From Sternotherus odoratus (taxonomy: Eukaryota; Chordata; Testudines; Kinosternidae): DNA of 64,000 nt. The notes below the pieces were generated by a model, which saw only the letters and a list, made by a program, of their open reading frames with translations, was not told the DNA's origin and searched no databases. How positions within the stretch are numbered: position 1 is the first letter of the stretch; every line of letters starts with the position of its first letter. Positions 22,201 through 33,952 of the stretch are shown here, one piece after another. The DNA lies in assembly GCA_032164245.1 (NCBI GenBank), contig JAVMKO010000002.1:55399840-55463839 (forward strand), written 5' to 3'. Both the position numbers and the translations under genes were made by a program.

Positions 22201-24732
22201 AATCCACTACGTGGCTTAAAATAATCTCAGACTAAATTTCTAAATCTGTAGATGCCCACATTTTAGACATTTTAAATCTGTCAATGCCTACCACCTGCCT
22301 ACATTTCTGTGATAAACTAGCATAAAATTAAAAACACCCTTCCTACCTGCTAATGATGATGATTGAGATTTAGATAGCACATTTTATTCAAAAATTCATA
22401 AGGGGTCTATTGACTTTACAAACATTCTGATCCTGAAGTCCTTGGGCATGCCCATTGATTTCCATGGAAGTTTTGTGCCCTCTTCCCCTCCACCCCGAAC
22501 TGCAGGATTATGTATCTGTTTAAAATCATGTTATCCATTACGAACATCTGCCATATCTGTATGGAAGACCAGAAAGTGAAGGATATGTTATTTAAACTAC
22601 AGAGAGGTGTTTTGTTTTGTTTGTTTGTTTGTTTTTGATAGGCAGAATGTAATTATCCACCTGGATATAAACCAGGACAGCTGATAATGTGAATGAGATC
22701 TATAATCTTTCTTCTAGATTTTTAGCTGCAATGGGGCTATCTCCTAATCTTGGCATTGCTTAACAGAGATGTCATTATTTAACAGCATTATACACCTTTA
22801 CTTGGTCTTGCTCAAAATTGGATACTAAACAAAATCTTTGAAGACCTTTTCAGTGTTTTGAACAACCAGGATTTTTCGAATAAAATAAGTATACTTTATA
22901 TTTTTACTCTAGGTTTTTACATAGCTTTTTTGTTTTACCAGGTTAAATTCATGGATTAACAAACTATGTTGTACACAGGAAAAAATGAATATCCTATCTA
23001 ACAGCTAACCTTTTGTACATTACTGAAGTTACAAGTGAGAAATATTTTTGTTTCTGGCATATTGCTTTTAGGAGCCCAGAAGCAATGAAAGCAGCTACTG
23101 AAGAGGTGCAAAAAACGCTGGGAAATGCTGGTGAAAAGATCAATTTAGATGGCAAATGTATCTCCTTGAATCGAAAACAACTGGATAATATGCCAGTATT
23201 AGGTATGGTCATCACATGTAACAGTACCAGGAACACCCACTTTCAGATATTTTTCTATCTACCATCAATAAAACACTTGCTAGGAGATGCTAAATGACTA
23301 TACAAAAGCTACACTGTATCCTTAGTTAGCAAAGGCCACACTTCTCAGCAGACCTGATATCTGTGGTCGGGGATTATCATAATTTTGAATTAAATCCCAT
23401 TTCCCCCCATGTAATTTCATGTATTAGTAATGCTTAAGTAATGCTTACCCATAGATCATGCAGCAACAATGATCTATGGGTAAGTCAAAGTAAGGTTGTA
23501 GGTTGTATTTTGTTTCTGTTTTTTTAAAAGGGCTAAGATAAAAAAGGATTTTACCATATTTGGAGTTGCAACTAATGCATGAGAAACGTTAAACAATGAA
23601 TTTCTAACAACATGGTTAAATGCATTATTATTATGATGCATTTTAAAAAAAATATGGGTAACTTTTTCAAAAGCACCCTAGTGACTGGGGAACTTGCTCC
23701 CAAGTCACTTAGGCCCCTGTTAATTTCAATGGAAGTTAGGAACCTAAATAATTGTGAGGATCGGGCCTTACAGCTTTTGAAATTGTTACCCTAAAGTTAC
23801 TGGTAGGGAGAGGTTCAATGTCATTTTTTTTTTAAAAAAGCATTGTTTCATTTTGTCAATATCACTCTTCTCCCTTGATCATCAAGTTTAGGAAGATACT
23901 GCCACACTATTCTGATTTTTTTCCCCTCCACATCTTTCTCCATCTTCTTTATTCCATTCCACATCCCAGTGCAGGATCATTCCTCAGTCTCAAGTGTTTT
24001 GTGCCTCCAGTTTCTAATGTTTCCCTAGGAGAAAAGTGGACTGTCCTCCCAAGATGCTCTGCATAGAGGGTTACCTCTGTATAGATCTCACCACTCCTGA
24101 GTAGGGCAAAGAAGTGTCAGCCACCTCTACTGCATCCTCCTCCCATCCCCAGAATCTTCTAGGGTAGTAGGACCCACAGCTGGAGAGTGGTTGGGTAGGG
24201 GAGCACTGAAGATAGGGGTCGGAGCTGTGTATTGAGGGACCTGCAATTTCAGGCAGTGGAACTGGTTTTTCCCCACAATGGTGAGGCAAACCCCTCTGAA
24301 GTACAATTTTACAGGGAGGCCACAAAAGGATCTTGTCAATTTTCTCCCTATCCAACCCCTTTTCTTGTTTCCTTGGGAAGAGTGATCCAGGACACAGTTT
24401 TCTTTTTAGGATCAAGTTGACTTTTAAACACTTGAATTGGGAAAGATAAACAAAAATAGGTCTGCAAACTAGGGTTCTTGATTTCAAAAGGGAAAGCTTT
24501 TAAAATATTAAGAGAATTAGTTGGGCAAGTTGACTGGACTGAAGAACTTGGAAGGCTTGGAATTACTTTAAGACAAAGTTGCAGAAATTATCTGGAGCCC
24601 GCATCTTAGCTCTATTCATTTTAGCAGTTTCCTTCTCTCCATAATATAGCATGTTCTTAAAGATGACTGGCAATTTAAACTGTGCAACCTCCCCAAGGGG
24701 ATACTTCGACTCTTTTCATATTCATATTCATA

Positions 24733-24765
<33 letters not shown>

Positions 24766-25964
24766 CCCCCCCCAGATAGTATTATCAAGGAAGCAATGAG
24801 GTTGTCCAGTGCATCCATGACTGTCAGAGTTGCTAAGGAGGATTTCACTTTGCACTTGGATAATGACTCCTACAACATCCGCAAAGATGACATGGTAGCT
24901 CTTTATCCTCAGCTGCTGCACTTTGATCCAGACATCTATGCTAATCCCTTGGTGAGTAATTACACTGACATACACACTCCCTGTTCCAGGAGATGTTAAC
25001 TGCCTGTTAACAAGGCATCTGGCCTCAGTGTTCCCTGTAGTTGGTGTTTCGCTCTACCACACAGATGCTGGATTTATGCCTGGAAACTCCCTGAACAGGC
25101 AGGGGTTGGGAGTGCAGTGGTGGCAGCAAAATCAGCACTGGCCTTCCGTCACGCGGCAGAAAATTATTTGGCTGAGCAAAAAAGTAGGTTTTGTTGCTAA
25201 GTTTAAAGGCAGTTCCCTTCAGCCTCCCTCGGCCAGGAAGTTGTGATGTTTCAAGTGAGGACAGGGAGAAGGGGAAGTCCTTAAGGACATACAGTGGTGT
25301 TGAAGGAAGTGGGAAAGTCTTCCCATTTGGACACGTGTAGGAAAAGCTAGATTGTAGCTGTCCTCTGTGTGGATCAGTAAAAGGCAAGTAGAGGTGCAAA
25401 AAACTTTCCAACACCGATGCCCCTGTCCCTGGTATTCTTCTACCTAAAGTGCAATGGCTGCTCAGGGTAAGGGGCCTTGCAGAGGCTAACCGCCCCCAAA
25501 AGGGTTTGGAGGACTGGAGGCATGGTCAGGCACAGAGAAGGATCATACTGTGCATTGGCTGCTCTTCCCAGGAGGCATTGTGTCAGTATGGTTGCACATC
25601 CTCCCCTCCTTGCATAATCTGGCTCTAATAGATATTAAATTTTCAACTTTCATTACAGACATTCAAGTACGATCGCTACCTCGATGAGAATGCAGAAGAA
25701 AAGACTATCTTCTATCGCAACGGTCACAAGTTAAGATATTACTACATGCCATTTGGATCAGGAACAGCAAAATGTCCTGGAAGATTATTTGCTGTCCATG
25801 AAATCAAACAGTTTTTGACTTTGGTACTTTCATACTTTGAAATCGAACTTCTTGACAGCAATGTGCCATGTCCTTCTTTAGACCAATCCCGAGCAGGGCT
25901 GGGTATTTTACAACCAACTAATGACATTCATTTCAAGTACAGATTAAAATGTCTGAATATTTAA
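16165..25964 (+). CDS. CYP7A1: CYP7A1, cholesterol 7-alpha-hydroxylase, six exons
   Basis: This microsomal cytochrome P450 adds a 7-alpha-hydroxyl to cholesterol, the rate-limiting step of classical bile acid synthesis in liver. Coding exons: 16165-16244, 19392-19632, 20896-21506, 23072-23202, 24776-24951 and 25659-25964. All introns are GT-AG and the frame is open throughout, giving 514 residues against about 504 in mammals. An N-terminal membrane anchor (residues 1-23) leads to RRRR and the Pro-rich hinge PGEPP. The I-helix reads WASQANT (292-298), with Asn where many P450s have an acidic residue, as is normal for the CYP7/CYP8 group. ExxR is E360-R363. The heme loop [10 protein letters not shown] places the thiolate at Cys452. 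Extra residues relative to mammals fall mainly near 175-190 in exon 3. No lesion was found; the gene looks functional. Confidence 0.97.
16848..17000 (+). pseudogene. Decayed duplicate of CYP7A1 TATA box, 5' UTR and exon 1
   Basis: This intron 1 segment repeats 16082-16197 in the same order: CTATAAAAAGTAGC, CATCACTCTC, TTTAAAGTGTACCACGCT, CCACTTGAAAC..CCTGAAA, then TTAGCAGCATCTTTGATCTG and GAATAGTGG. The start codon is lost (GAAAGATTAG in place of GAAATGTTAG), and two small insertions have grown by local duplication of CCTGAAA-type sequence. Similarity stops before a splice donor. It is a direct duplicate about 0.77 kb downstream of the functional copy. It could be inert or could act as an alternative non-coding first exon. 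Confidence 0.85.
17018..17132. repeat. Dispersed reptile MITE fragment
   Basis: The sequence AAAAATCAGGACAGGGGGTGG..CTGTCCCTATAAAATAGTGACATTTGGTCACCCTATCTGG ends in a GGTCACCCT terminus. This matches a short repeat very common in reptile introns. The left terminal repeat is degraded. Confidence 0.45.
17254..17470. repeat. Foldback repeat (about 90-bp imperfect inverted arms)
   Basis: CCTTTAAGGGCCTGCAGAGA, followed by TAGGGAGCAGCAGGCTGAGGC and onward, is mirrored by a right arm whose complement reads CCTTTAAGCACCTGCAGAGC, then TAGGGAGCAGCAGACTGTGGC. The arms extend on through GGGAACCAGCTG / GGGAACTAGCTG. The transcript of intron 1 could fold here into a long hairpin. Confidence 0.65.
17471..19391. 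other. CYP7A1 intron 1, remainder
   Basis: Only old, degenerate palindromic repeat pieces are seen (for example CCATTGATTTCAATGG near 17668 and TTTTCA-rich inverted sequence at 18390-18670), plus a C-run near 18807. No exon. Confidence 0.5.
19392..19632 (+). CDS. CYP7A1: CYP7A1 coding exon 2
   Basis: It follows TTTGTAG and precedes GTACCG, covering residues 27-107. [18 protein letters not shown] and DWKKFHFA are near-identical to family members. Confidence 0.96.
20200..20380. repeat. hAT-type MITE remnant in CYP7A1 intron 2
   Basis: GCTCGTGACCCCCATG..CACAACCCCCAGTTTGAGAAGCCCTG at the right end matches the TTTGAGAACCACTG terminus of Charlie/hAT-type MITEs. The left terminus is not clear. Confidence 0.45.
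20384..20665. repeat. Harbinger-type MITE in CYP7A1 intron 2
   Basis: It opens TAAGGATATGGCTACACTAC and closes TTTTACTGGAGTGCAGCCATA. In between are the family's GGCTCAGGCTGGAGC and TCAGCTGACTCAGGC words. Related copies lie at 38538-38819 and 46105-46350. Confidence 0.65.
20896..21506 (+). CDS. CYP7A1: CYP7A1 coding exon 3
   Basis: The largest exon (611 nt, residues 108-311). It includes [50 protein letters not shown] and the I-helix. It is preceded by GGTGGCAG and followed by GTAAGT. Confidence 0.97.
21507..23071. other. CYP7A1 intron 3
   Basis: No exon. A (GTTT)n stretch lies near 22612-22636. Old repeats with CAATGG palindromes lie near 21590-21670 and 22085-22200. Confidence 0.5.
23072..23202 (+). 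CDS. CYP7A1: CYP7A1 coding exon 4
   Basis: It begins after GCTTTTAG with [16 protein letters not shown] and ends at PVL plus one base, before GTATGG. Residues 311-355. Confidence 0.95.
23203..24775. other. CYP7A1 intron 4
   Basis: It has an old palindromic repeat (23658-23795, TTTTTCAAAAGCACC..GCTTTTGAAATTG) and the microsatellite at the 3' splice site. No other gene is seen. Confidence 0.5.
24717..24773 (+). repeat. Compound microsatellite forming the intron 4 polypyrimidine tract
   Basis: Four units of CATATT are followed by about 13 CT units and nine C, running straight into the AG (24774-24775) before exon 5. The repeat itself supplies the pyrimidine tract of this acceptor. Confidence 0.85.
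24776..24951 (+). CDS. CYP7A1: CYP7A1 coding exon 5
   Basis: It holds the K-helix ExxR ([10 protein letters not shown]), [25 protein letters not shown] and IYANPL. The acceptor directly follows a (CT)n-C9 microsatellite. The donor is GTGAGT. Confidence 0.95.
24952..25658. other. CYP7A1 intron 5
   Basis: A 707-bp intron with GTGAGT..TTACAG ends. No recognised repeat or second gene. Confidence 0.6.
25659..25964 (+). CDS. CYP7A1: CYP7A1 terminal coding exon 6
   Basis: It begins [10 protein letters not shown] and contains the heme-binding loop with Cys452, HEIKQF, and the C-terminal [15 protein letters not shown] is at 25962-25964. Confidence 0.97.
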   Translation, partial: TFKYDRYLDENAEEKTIFYRNGHKLRYYYMPFGSGTAKCPGRLFAVHEIKQFLTLVLSYFEIELLDSNVPCPSLDQSRAGLGILQPTNDIHFKYRLKCLNI

Positions 25965-27420
25965 AACATTTTACCTATAGGGGAAAAAAAGTCAGTAACA
26001 AAGATCCTCATTGATCTAAAAACCCCAAACAGATTGTACCATAACGCTAATGCAATGCAATGCGAACACCACACAGTTCTGGCAGGGATTACAGAAATTG
26101 TTTTTTCCTTTTGCCAGGGTTTTCAGATGCAAACTGAGATTTTTGCATTGGAAAATCAGGCATACATTTTCTTTTCTGCCAGCAAATACAACTTCCTGTG
26201 AACGGAGTAAGAATATTGGCCTCCAAGTTAAATAATTTCCCCATATTTGCTTGTAGAATTTTTTTTTTTTTGCCATTTTCACAGTGAAAGTTCTTATTTT
26301 TTTCATTATTGTAACATTTTTGTTGTATAATGGCAGGGTTTTGTGTGTGTGTGTGTGTGTGCCTGTGGAAAATGCTTTATGTTTTCATGAAAAACTAGCA
26401 CATTTTTTGAGGAAAACTTACAAAATGTTTCACGTTTTAGTGAAACTGTACCGACTCGTACTATATTCTTGGTGTGAGAATCTTTTCACAAACTCTAACT
26501 ACATGGGCGTGAATCATATTGACTGCTGGAGATGCTTCTCTCAGTTGTCTGCTGTTTCATCATTTTCAACAGTTCAATGTCATAAAGCACTGGGCTCAAC
26601 CATGATTCTTTTTGCTATTCCATATAATTCTGTTAATTTCAGGGTTCCAAGCACTAGGTATTTAACATCATACAAGACCAATTAAATTTGGATTGATTTT
26701 TTAGGAAGACTTCTTCCAGGTATAAGAGGTGGTTTTGTTGTCCTCTATCAATGAAAAGAACAAATGAGAATCTAATCTACAGTTGTTTTTTTCCCATTCC
26801 TTGCATGTTTTCAGGAATTGAAGGTCTGATCTTGCAACCCTTATTCATGAGAATAACCTCTGTCCAGGAAGAGATAACATAAAGAGTTCTTAGCCATTTC
26901 CAAACTCCATATGAAGGCAAAAATTCCATTTTAATTAGTAAGAGTTATTGCTAAATTAGAAATTTGGGATTGGGCCCTAAATCTGCTTTAGATTTTCCTT
27001 CTGCATCTCTGCTCACTAGCCTTTATTTTAAGTATTCCTGGACAAAGAAAAAGAAGATTCTGTTATTTGAAATTATTTATTACCCATATTTTGTCTTCTA
27101 ATTTTATTTGCTCACTTTTCATTTTCAAAAGAGAACTGGTAAAAGGTAGAAAATGACACTATCACTTCATGTCTTACTTAGTGTTAACTGTTATGTACAA
27201 TGTAAATATATTTTAATTTCTTATGGTAGCTGATATGGTTGTAACCCTAAAATATGGATTATTTTCATAGTTTTGTCAATCATATTTATGTATAATCCAT
27301 TTACCATACATTGCTGTTCCCACTCATACACAGTATGTCAGGCCTTTCTGCTTTTACAGTATGGCTCCTTTCCTCAAAAAAGTCCTTTAAAAAAATAAAT
27401 GTTCTGAAGTTGGTAGAGGC
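25965..27420 (+). terminator. CYP7A1: CYP7A1 3' UTR and likely poly(A) site
   Basis: AATAAA at 27394-27399 would give a 3' UTR of about 1.45 kb, similar to mammalian CYP7A1. The UTR is AU-rich, with ATTTA motifs (for example near 27074) as in the unstable mammalian mRNA, and has a (GT)n near 26342-26361. The end is inferred from the signal only. Confidence 0.5.
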
Positions 27421-29067
27421 AGTGGAATATGGTATACAACATATTCTTTCACTATGAAAAGTGGTAACTAGTAGAATGAAAACACAAAACTATGGAGAAA
27501 GACTATGAAAACACTTCCTCTACTGTTTTAAATATATTTATTGATAAATTAAGTTTGCTTTACTTTTACTTTATTCCAGGTTCCCTGGAACATTCAGCCT
27601 CCATCTTCCTTCTCCTATCCCCTTTAAGTTAGCTGCCTTTTCAGCAGCACTTTGTGGCCTAACATGCTACTTTCAGTTCACTTTGTACTTTGAAAACTAA
27701 CTTGGAAGTGTTAAACAGTTGCTAATGTTGGCTTATATCACCACCTTCCACAGAGATACCTGTGGGAAGGAGAACATATGTACAAATTCTCTCCCAGAAT
27801 TCAATGGGAGACAGGTGCAGGGTCTGCATCTTGTGGACTGGGTATTGATTTTAGCCCCCAGCTCTGCTAATTGTGAGGAATCCAAGAGAAGCACAAAGGC
27901 CTGTGTTAGCTCTGAGGACCTAGTAACTTATCCCCTCCCCCGGCTTCCTGGCAGTGCAGCTCCACTGGAGACAGCTATCAGGCTTTCCCCTGACCATGCC
28001 TGCCCCTCTTACAGGAATTTCACACTGTACTGAGTGTGTGTGCAGTAAAGTAGCATAGCCCCATGGTCTATTATTGTTCCTAGATAATGTCCCTGCGTAA
28101 TGTCCATGGGAGGATGTTACATCCTTTCCCTTAGTCTTTCAACTTCTTCTCCAGCTTGCCTGTTCCTACTACATCTCTCCTCCTTCTAGGTTGCTGCCCC
28201 AATAAACAGTCCTGCCTAGGGTTTGAAGAGGGGGTTGGGGTGTGGTGCCACAGAGGCAACCAACCACCCCATACGTACTGCACAGTAGCACTTAACATAA
28301 CAGTTTAGTTATAAGCAGTCTAGTCATCCAATACCTCCGGGCTGGCTCTTAAATCCTCCTTGCTAGTGTTTCTCTGGTACTTCAGAGAGCTCATGTGCCC
28401 TATTTAGGGACTGATGCAAAGCACACTGAAGCTAATGGAAAGATGCCCATTGCTTTCAGTGAACTTTGGATAGGTCCTTAACAAGCAGAATACACCAGAG
28501 ACAACCTAGCTATGCAAATTGGCACCGTAGTATCAGCAGGTTGGTCACCAAGGAAAATGAACATCACTTGAGTAAAACATTGTAAAGAACCTGCTAAATG
28601 TACTATTAATGAACTGATTCAATTGCTAAAATTGCTGTTGCTACCTATTATTAAAAATCTAGATGAAAAAATGTTTCCTTGCAACTTTCATATGCCCTCC
28701 AACATTTGTGATGGAAATAGTCTGAATTGTACTTCATGTATGTGTATATGTATATATATATAGTTCCAATTAAAACAGTTGTAAATATGTGATTTCTCTC
28801 TCTCTCTCTCTGTGGTTTTTATTTATACAGTTGTGAGTTGGGCTTGTTGTCATGGGTCATGCATAACCACTGCCCATGAAGATCGCTGTGACAGACCATT
28901 AACCCCCCCCCTCATATAAAAGCATATGTGAGTTTACTCAGAAATTTGAACTATGTTGGCAAAGGGCAGTTGCCACCCATTACATTGTTTGAGTAAGGGG
29001 TGTCTGGGTGCGGGTGTGTGGGGGATTGTTTGGATAAAGTGTGTGGGTGGGGAAGGGGATAAAGACA
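27421..29067. other. Intergenic downstream of CYP7A1
   Basis: No exon is supported. Short microsatellites: TATATG/TATA near 28740-28761 and (TC)n near 28794-28812. Confidence 0.45.
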
Positions 29068-29340
29068 GGGGTGAAAGTGGGCTGGTATGGGCCAGCACAA
29101 CGTATCATTAAGAACCTATACTGGCCCATATTCACCTCACATTAAAGTGCTGCCAAGGCAGTGCTTTAACGTCCCTGCCTCTTTTGCCTCCCCTGTCCGG
29201 GGCCCTGCTGGTACAGACCCTACCAGCAGGACTGCCGACGGGGTGGGGGAAGGGCAGGACTTTAACGTCCTTGTCCTCACAGCACCACAGTTTGGGCTCC
29301 CTATTCTGGTCCAAAATGGTACCCGTGCTATATATTAGAT
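29068..29340. repeat. hAT-like MITE fragment
   Basis: GGGGTGAAAGTGGGCTGGTATGGGCCAG at the left, an internal TTAAAGTGCTGCC..GGGCCCTGCTGGTACAGACCC segment, and an inverted repeat of CTTTAACGTCC (29164, 29262) with GGTCTG resemble reptile GATGAAAGT-type MITEs. A related complete copy lies at 50336-50814. The right end is not defined. Confidence 0.4.
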
Positions 29341-32300
29341 AACTTTGCTCTAAAAATGAGTCCCCATAACATATAAAGCATTGAAGGAAGAGAAGGCCTT
29401 GAGTGTAAAGGGAATTATATTAAATCCAGATCCAATGTAGAATGAATCTGTGCTGGCATTGGTACTGAAATGGTTGAGGGGCCGTAACTGCAGCTAGTGC
29501 TCTCAAAACATTCAGAAGCTGTGGCTTTGCAGTCTTCTCTCGTCACTGTATCCATGAACTTTGTTTTAAAAATTAGGTTGTTAAATAAAATTCTAGCCTG
29601 AGACTAAATCTTTAGAACTCTCAAAAGGACTTAGCTGTTCTGGCCAAGACTATTTTAATTTTTTTATTGTGTTGAATGATATTGTTATTCATGGCATATT
29701 GAGGGAGGTTCTGGGCTGGAGCTGGAAATATGGGCAGGTTGCACCCACAACAAGATGGAAGGATGGTTGGGCCAAATTTGGGAGACCCTGTGACCCTGTG
29801 CACCATATTGCAATGACACTGACTCAAATTTGGCCCAGCCACTGCCCCCCCCTCTCCCGCACTATGACAGAGGGACATCTGGGACAAATAATAGTGGCAC
29901 TGCAACCCCATGCAATGGCTTGGCCCTGCCCACTTTTGCAATCTTTCCAGTGTCCATGAGCATCAGGCACCCCCAGGACCCTGGGAGAAGTAGAGCATGG
30001 AGCATTCCCAGTTCCCAGGAGGGCGGGAGGATTGGATCTGGGCTTTTGGTACCTCCTAGGGAAGTAGAGATGAAGGAGATGGGGTCTGGGACGCTCAGAA
30101 CTGCCGGCCCCTGGGGTGGCTGGTACTCCTCTGAACAAACAGGGCACCTCCCCATCACAATCCCACTTCCCTTATCTCTTTCCCTGTTATGGGGAGGAGC
30201 AATGCCTTGCTACCTACTTCATTGTCTTCAAGGGTAAAATGTCAGCCCCGTGCCTTCTCTTCAAATATATCTCACGTTTCACTCCACCTGTCTCAGGCTG
30301 CTTCTTCTTTCCTTTCTCCTTTATTTATACTCCTCTTTGCCTTTCTTCTTCTCATCACTCTGTCCCTGCAGAGTTTTCCTGCTCTTAAATCCCCCCTCTC
30401 TCTTCCTATGTCACACTCCAACTTGGGGTCTTCACCTGAAGGCCACACTCCCCAGGGGACAATATTGATGCTGTCAGACTGAGTGCTGTTTGTACCAACC
30501 TCCTAGCTAGTCAGAGATCTCTGTGCCAGAGGCTCGCTTGCTTAGTTCAGAGGGTGAATAGGAGATGACAATTCCTGTGACACAGAGAATGCTGTACTCT
30601 GCCAGCCGGAGAAAGAGAAGAAAAATCTGCCTGCCTCCTGCCCAGTGCAGTAACATCACAGTTTAGCAAAAAACTGAACTTTTGTCCTAGAAGAACTGGA
30701 AATCAAACAGAGGCAAATGGGATGAGTTGTGGTTGGAGGTCCTACAAATCAGCCCGGAGACACCGCTGTGGCAGAAGAAGATAGTGTCCCATAGTGCTCT
30801 TGTGCAGTAGCTAGAAAATGTCAGCTGGGTTGGACTATACAACCTGCACTACACCTGATCAAAGAATATTAGTGGACTGGGCTGATTGATCATGGGTTTG
30901 ACCAGAACCCAGATTTACCCTGATTTCAGGTCCTAGCAAATTTTTTCTCACCACATTTTTCAGAACCTTTCCCAGCCAATCTTTCCTGTAAATTATTTTG
31001 TAAATACTCATTCTAACTTTCTGAATTCATTGCTTTCAGTGTTCCACTATTGCCATATGAAAGAACAAGAAGTGTATTATATCTTTAGTCACGATGTCCC
31101 AAAACACATTTATAATCAGTATCCACATACAGTATTATATATCTTGGAATTTAGTTCATAACTATACCATCCTCCTTCCACACATACTTTTATTCTCTGG
31201 TCTGAAGCCACAATATTACTCAGATGCTATTTTATAAACTTTCTGTACAGAGATTGCTTTAGAACTTAATCACTATTTGAATGTCTTTGTATTTTGTCTG
31301 TATTGTTCACAAATAGTTTTATGTATGCAGAGCAAAAGTAGAAATTTCAGTTTGTATTAATAGAAAATGCTAAATCCTAGAACAGTCTTAGACTACAAAT
31401 AGCTCCTTCAGGAGAAGGTGGAGGAGACATTCACTTGATTTAAAAAAGCCCATAACTCACTCATGATACATGCTTGACTTAAACCTGTAAAAGCAAGGAC
31501 ACTCATAGATAACGCTATTCTTCCAGGCTGACAACATGGCCTCAACTGACTCCATGGGATTACAATAAATGAGATTTATAATATAACACACTGGTCTGAT
31601 GCCATTGAAATATTGATAAGTTCCCCTTCATCATGTATGCCTCCAGACTATTTCTGAAAGGCAAACTCTGTTCTCAATTCATGTAATGTGGCTGTCCCAT
31701 AATACGAGTATTGATTTACATATTGTAAAATACAGTTGAAATGTTATTGAGTATGCACAGCCATCAGCTTGTATATAGTAATAACTCAAAAGTTTTATAA
31801 TGAAAAACCTTCGCAAAAAAGACCAAGCATGGAAGAGTCCAAAAGGGTCAAGCACAAAGTGAAAAAAGAACATTAAAAATAAAAAAAATTTAAAAAGCTG
31901 AGGCAATTTTGAGCATTAAATCCACAGCAGAAAAGCATCAGCCAGAAATGCACAAGGATCCACACAACCGCAGGGATCTCTTTTCAGGATCAAAGCCCTA
32001 TATTGAATGCTGTATAGCTTATGAACATACAATGCTCTTATATTATTTTCACTCATAATAACACTGAGCTCTTTTCATCTTAAAATATTTTTCACACATT
32101 AAATTGTAATTAATGACCATTATTTATTTATGTATAGGACAGTAGCACTCAAAATGCACTCTGCAACCATAGAGTAAGATACAAGTGAGATTCTTTGGAA
32201 GCACTTAATAGAGCCAGACCTAGATCCTCAAAGGTATTTGGACTCTTAACTCCCATTGACATCAATAACAATTTCAGTAGCCAAACAGAGAACACCTGCA

Positions 32301-32802
32301 AAGTGTATTTCATATTTGATACATATAAAAACTTGGGCTATTCATACTTCATATTTACCCACCCTCAGTCTTCATTGGGACTCCTCATGTGATGAAAGAG
32401 ATGCATGTGTTAAAAGGATTAGGGCCTCAGGTAAAAACAGTCTCATCAATATATTGGTGTAAATAGATTAGCTGTAATGTATACTTTCAAGTAATCATGT
32501 TATATGTAGATTGTGAAATGGTGCAGTAGTTTAAATATTCAGCTAATGCTAGTAGAATGGAGACTTCTTAGCAGCAGATGGTATATGGTGAGACCCACAT
32601 TTTCAAAAATATCCTCTAATGTTGTATGTTTCTCTTTCTGGGTGCCACATCTGTTGCTTGATTTTTCACATATTCTCAGCAGTCACAACTCCAGTTGGAA
32701 GCTGTAGGTGTTTAGCGTCTCTGAAACTCACCCTCCTTTATGGTGCAGAAGGCACTCAGAATTAAAGGCCACGTTTGAAAATTTGTTCCACAGTTTTCTA
32801 AG
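29341..32802. other. Intergenic, no gene seen
   Basis: No exon or complete repeat was recognised. Open frames around 29620-30480 on both strands overlap each other and lack domains. Confidence 0.4.
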
Positions 32803-33370
32803 GGTATGTCTACACTGGAAGCCCAGAGTTTGAACTCAAGCTCAAGCCTAACCCCTCTTTTATCTACAACTAAATCGCATTAACCCCGGGCTTGGACCCA
32901 GGGTCCAGGCCCACAAGGGGGTGAAAGGTCTGAGCCTGAGTCAAGCCAAGACCAAAGGTTCAAGCTGTATTGCGTTGCAGAGTAGACATAGCCCCACTGG
33001 CCTTGTTGTCTAGGAATCCATCAAAAGTTTCCCACAATCCCATGGGATGATGTTTTTCCCCTCTGGATGCCAAAGTTTGACGAACAGTTAAGTTTTCCCA
33101 CATAACATGATGAGCAAAGAGCTAGAGTGGACACTGTGACGGGTTGGGATCACAGAAACCCCCTTAGAAGCTGCCACCCGATGTGCCAAGGCTACTCCTG
33201 CCTCAGTTTTCCTGCCCAAACAGCTTAGGACCTCAGTACCTGCCAGGTCTGAGCCACATCCCCCAACAACTATGGGCTTGCCTGGAAACAGGCAGGAAGT
33301 ATTCTTGCCTCTGGCACTCAGATGCTCAACTCCCAATGAGGTCGAACCATGAACAAATTTGTTTTACCCT

Positions 33371-33930
33371 TGTGATAGAGGAGGGTCAGGGAGCTGTGGC
33401 AGAGTGCTGGAGGGGAGATACATTAACTCAAGGCTCATTAGGGCGTGGCTCCCTGTAGACTAGGGAAGCAGGTTAATTGGAGCACCTGCTGTCAATTAAG
33501 GCCTTAATAAAAAATCCCTGCTTCAGGCAGACAGGTGTGGGAGTTGGAGTGGAGAGCAATTTGGAGGAGTTGGAGCGGAGAGGATTGGTGTGGAGGAAAG
33601 CAGAGGAAGAGTTTGGAACAAAGACCCAGACCCTAGGTAAAGAGACACCTGGCTGGTGCAGAGAGAGGGCAGGAAGCCCCACAAGCTGAAGAGAGGAGAG
33701 GGAAGTAGCCCAGGGGAAGGAATAGCTAGTTCAAGCACTTTACTGCTATCCTTAGGGCCCCTGGGATGGGACCTGGAGTAGAGGGTGGGCCTGGGTCCCT
33801 CCCTCTCCACTCCCCTGGGACACTAGTGGGGCAGTTAATACCTTGCTCAGGGGCAAGAAATGGTGCCCTGAACCCCTCACAAAAGGAGAAAGCATGGGAC
33901 CCACAATAATAGTGCTGGCAATTTGCCACA
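33371..33930 (+). mobile_element. LTR-like insertion inside LTR A, 560 bp
   Basis: It begins TGTGATAGAGG and ends TTTGCCACA, flanked by CCCT on both sides (33367-33370 and 33931-33934). Its first part (GGGTCAGGGAGCTGTGGCAGAG.. and GGGAGATACATTAA) resembles the - strand reading of the LTRs at 43757 and 63193. It is thus probably a divergent relative in + orientation. Confidence 0.6.
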
Positions 33931-33952
33931 CCCTGTATACAGCTTATACAGG

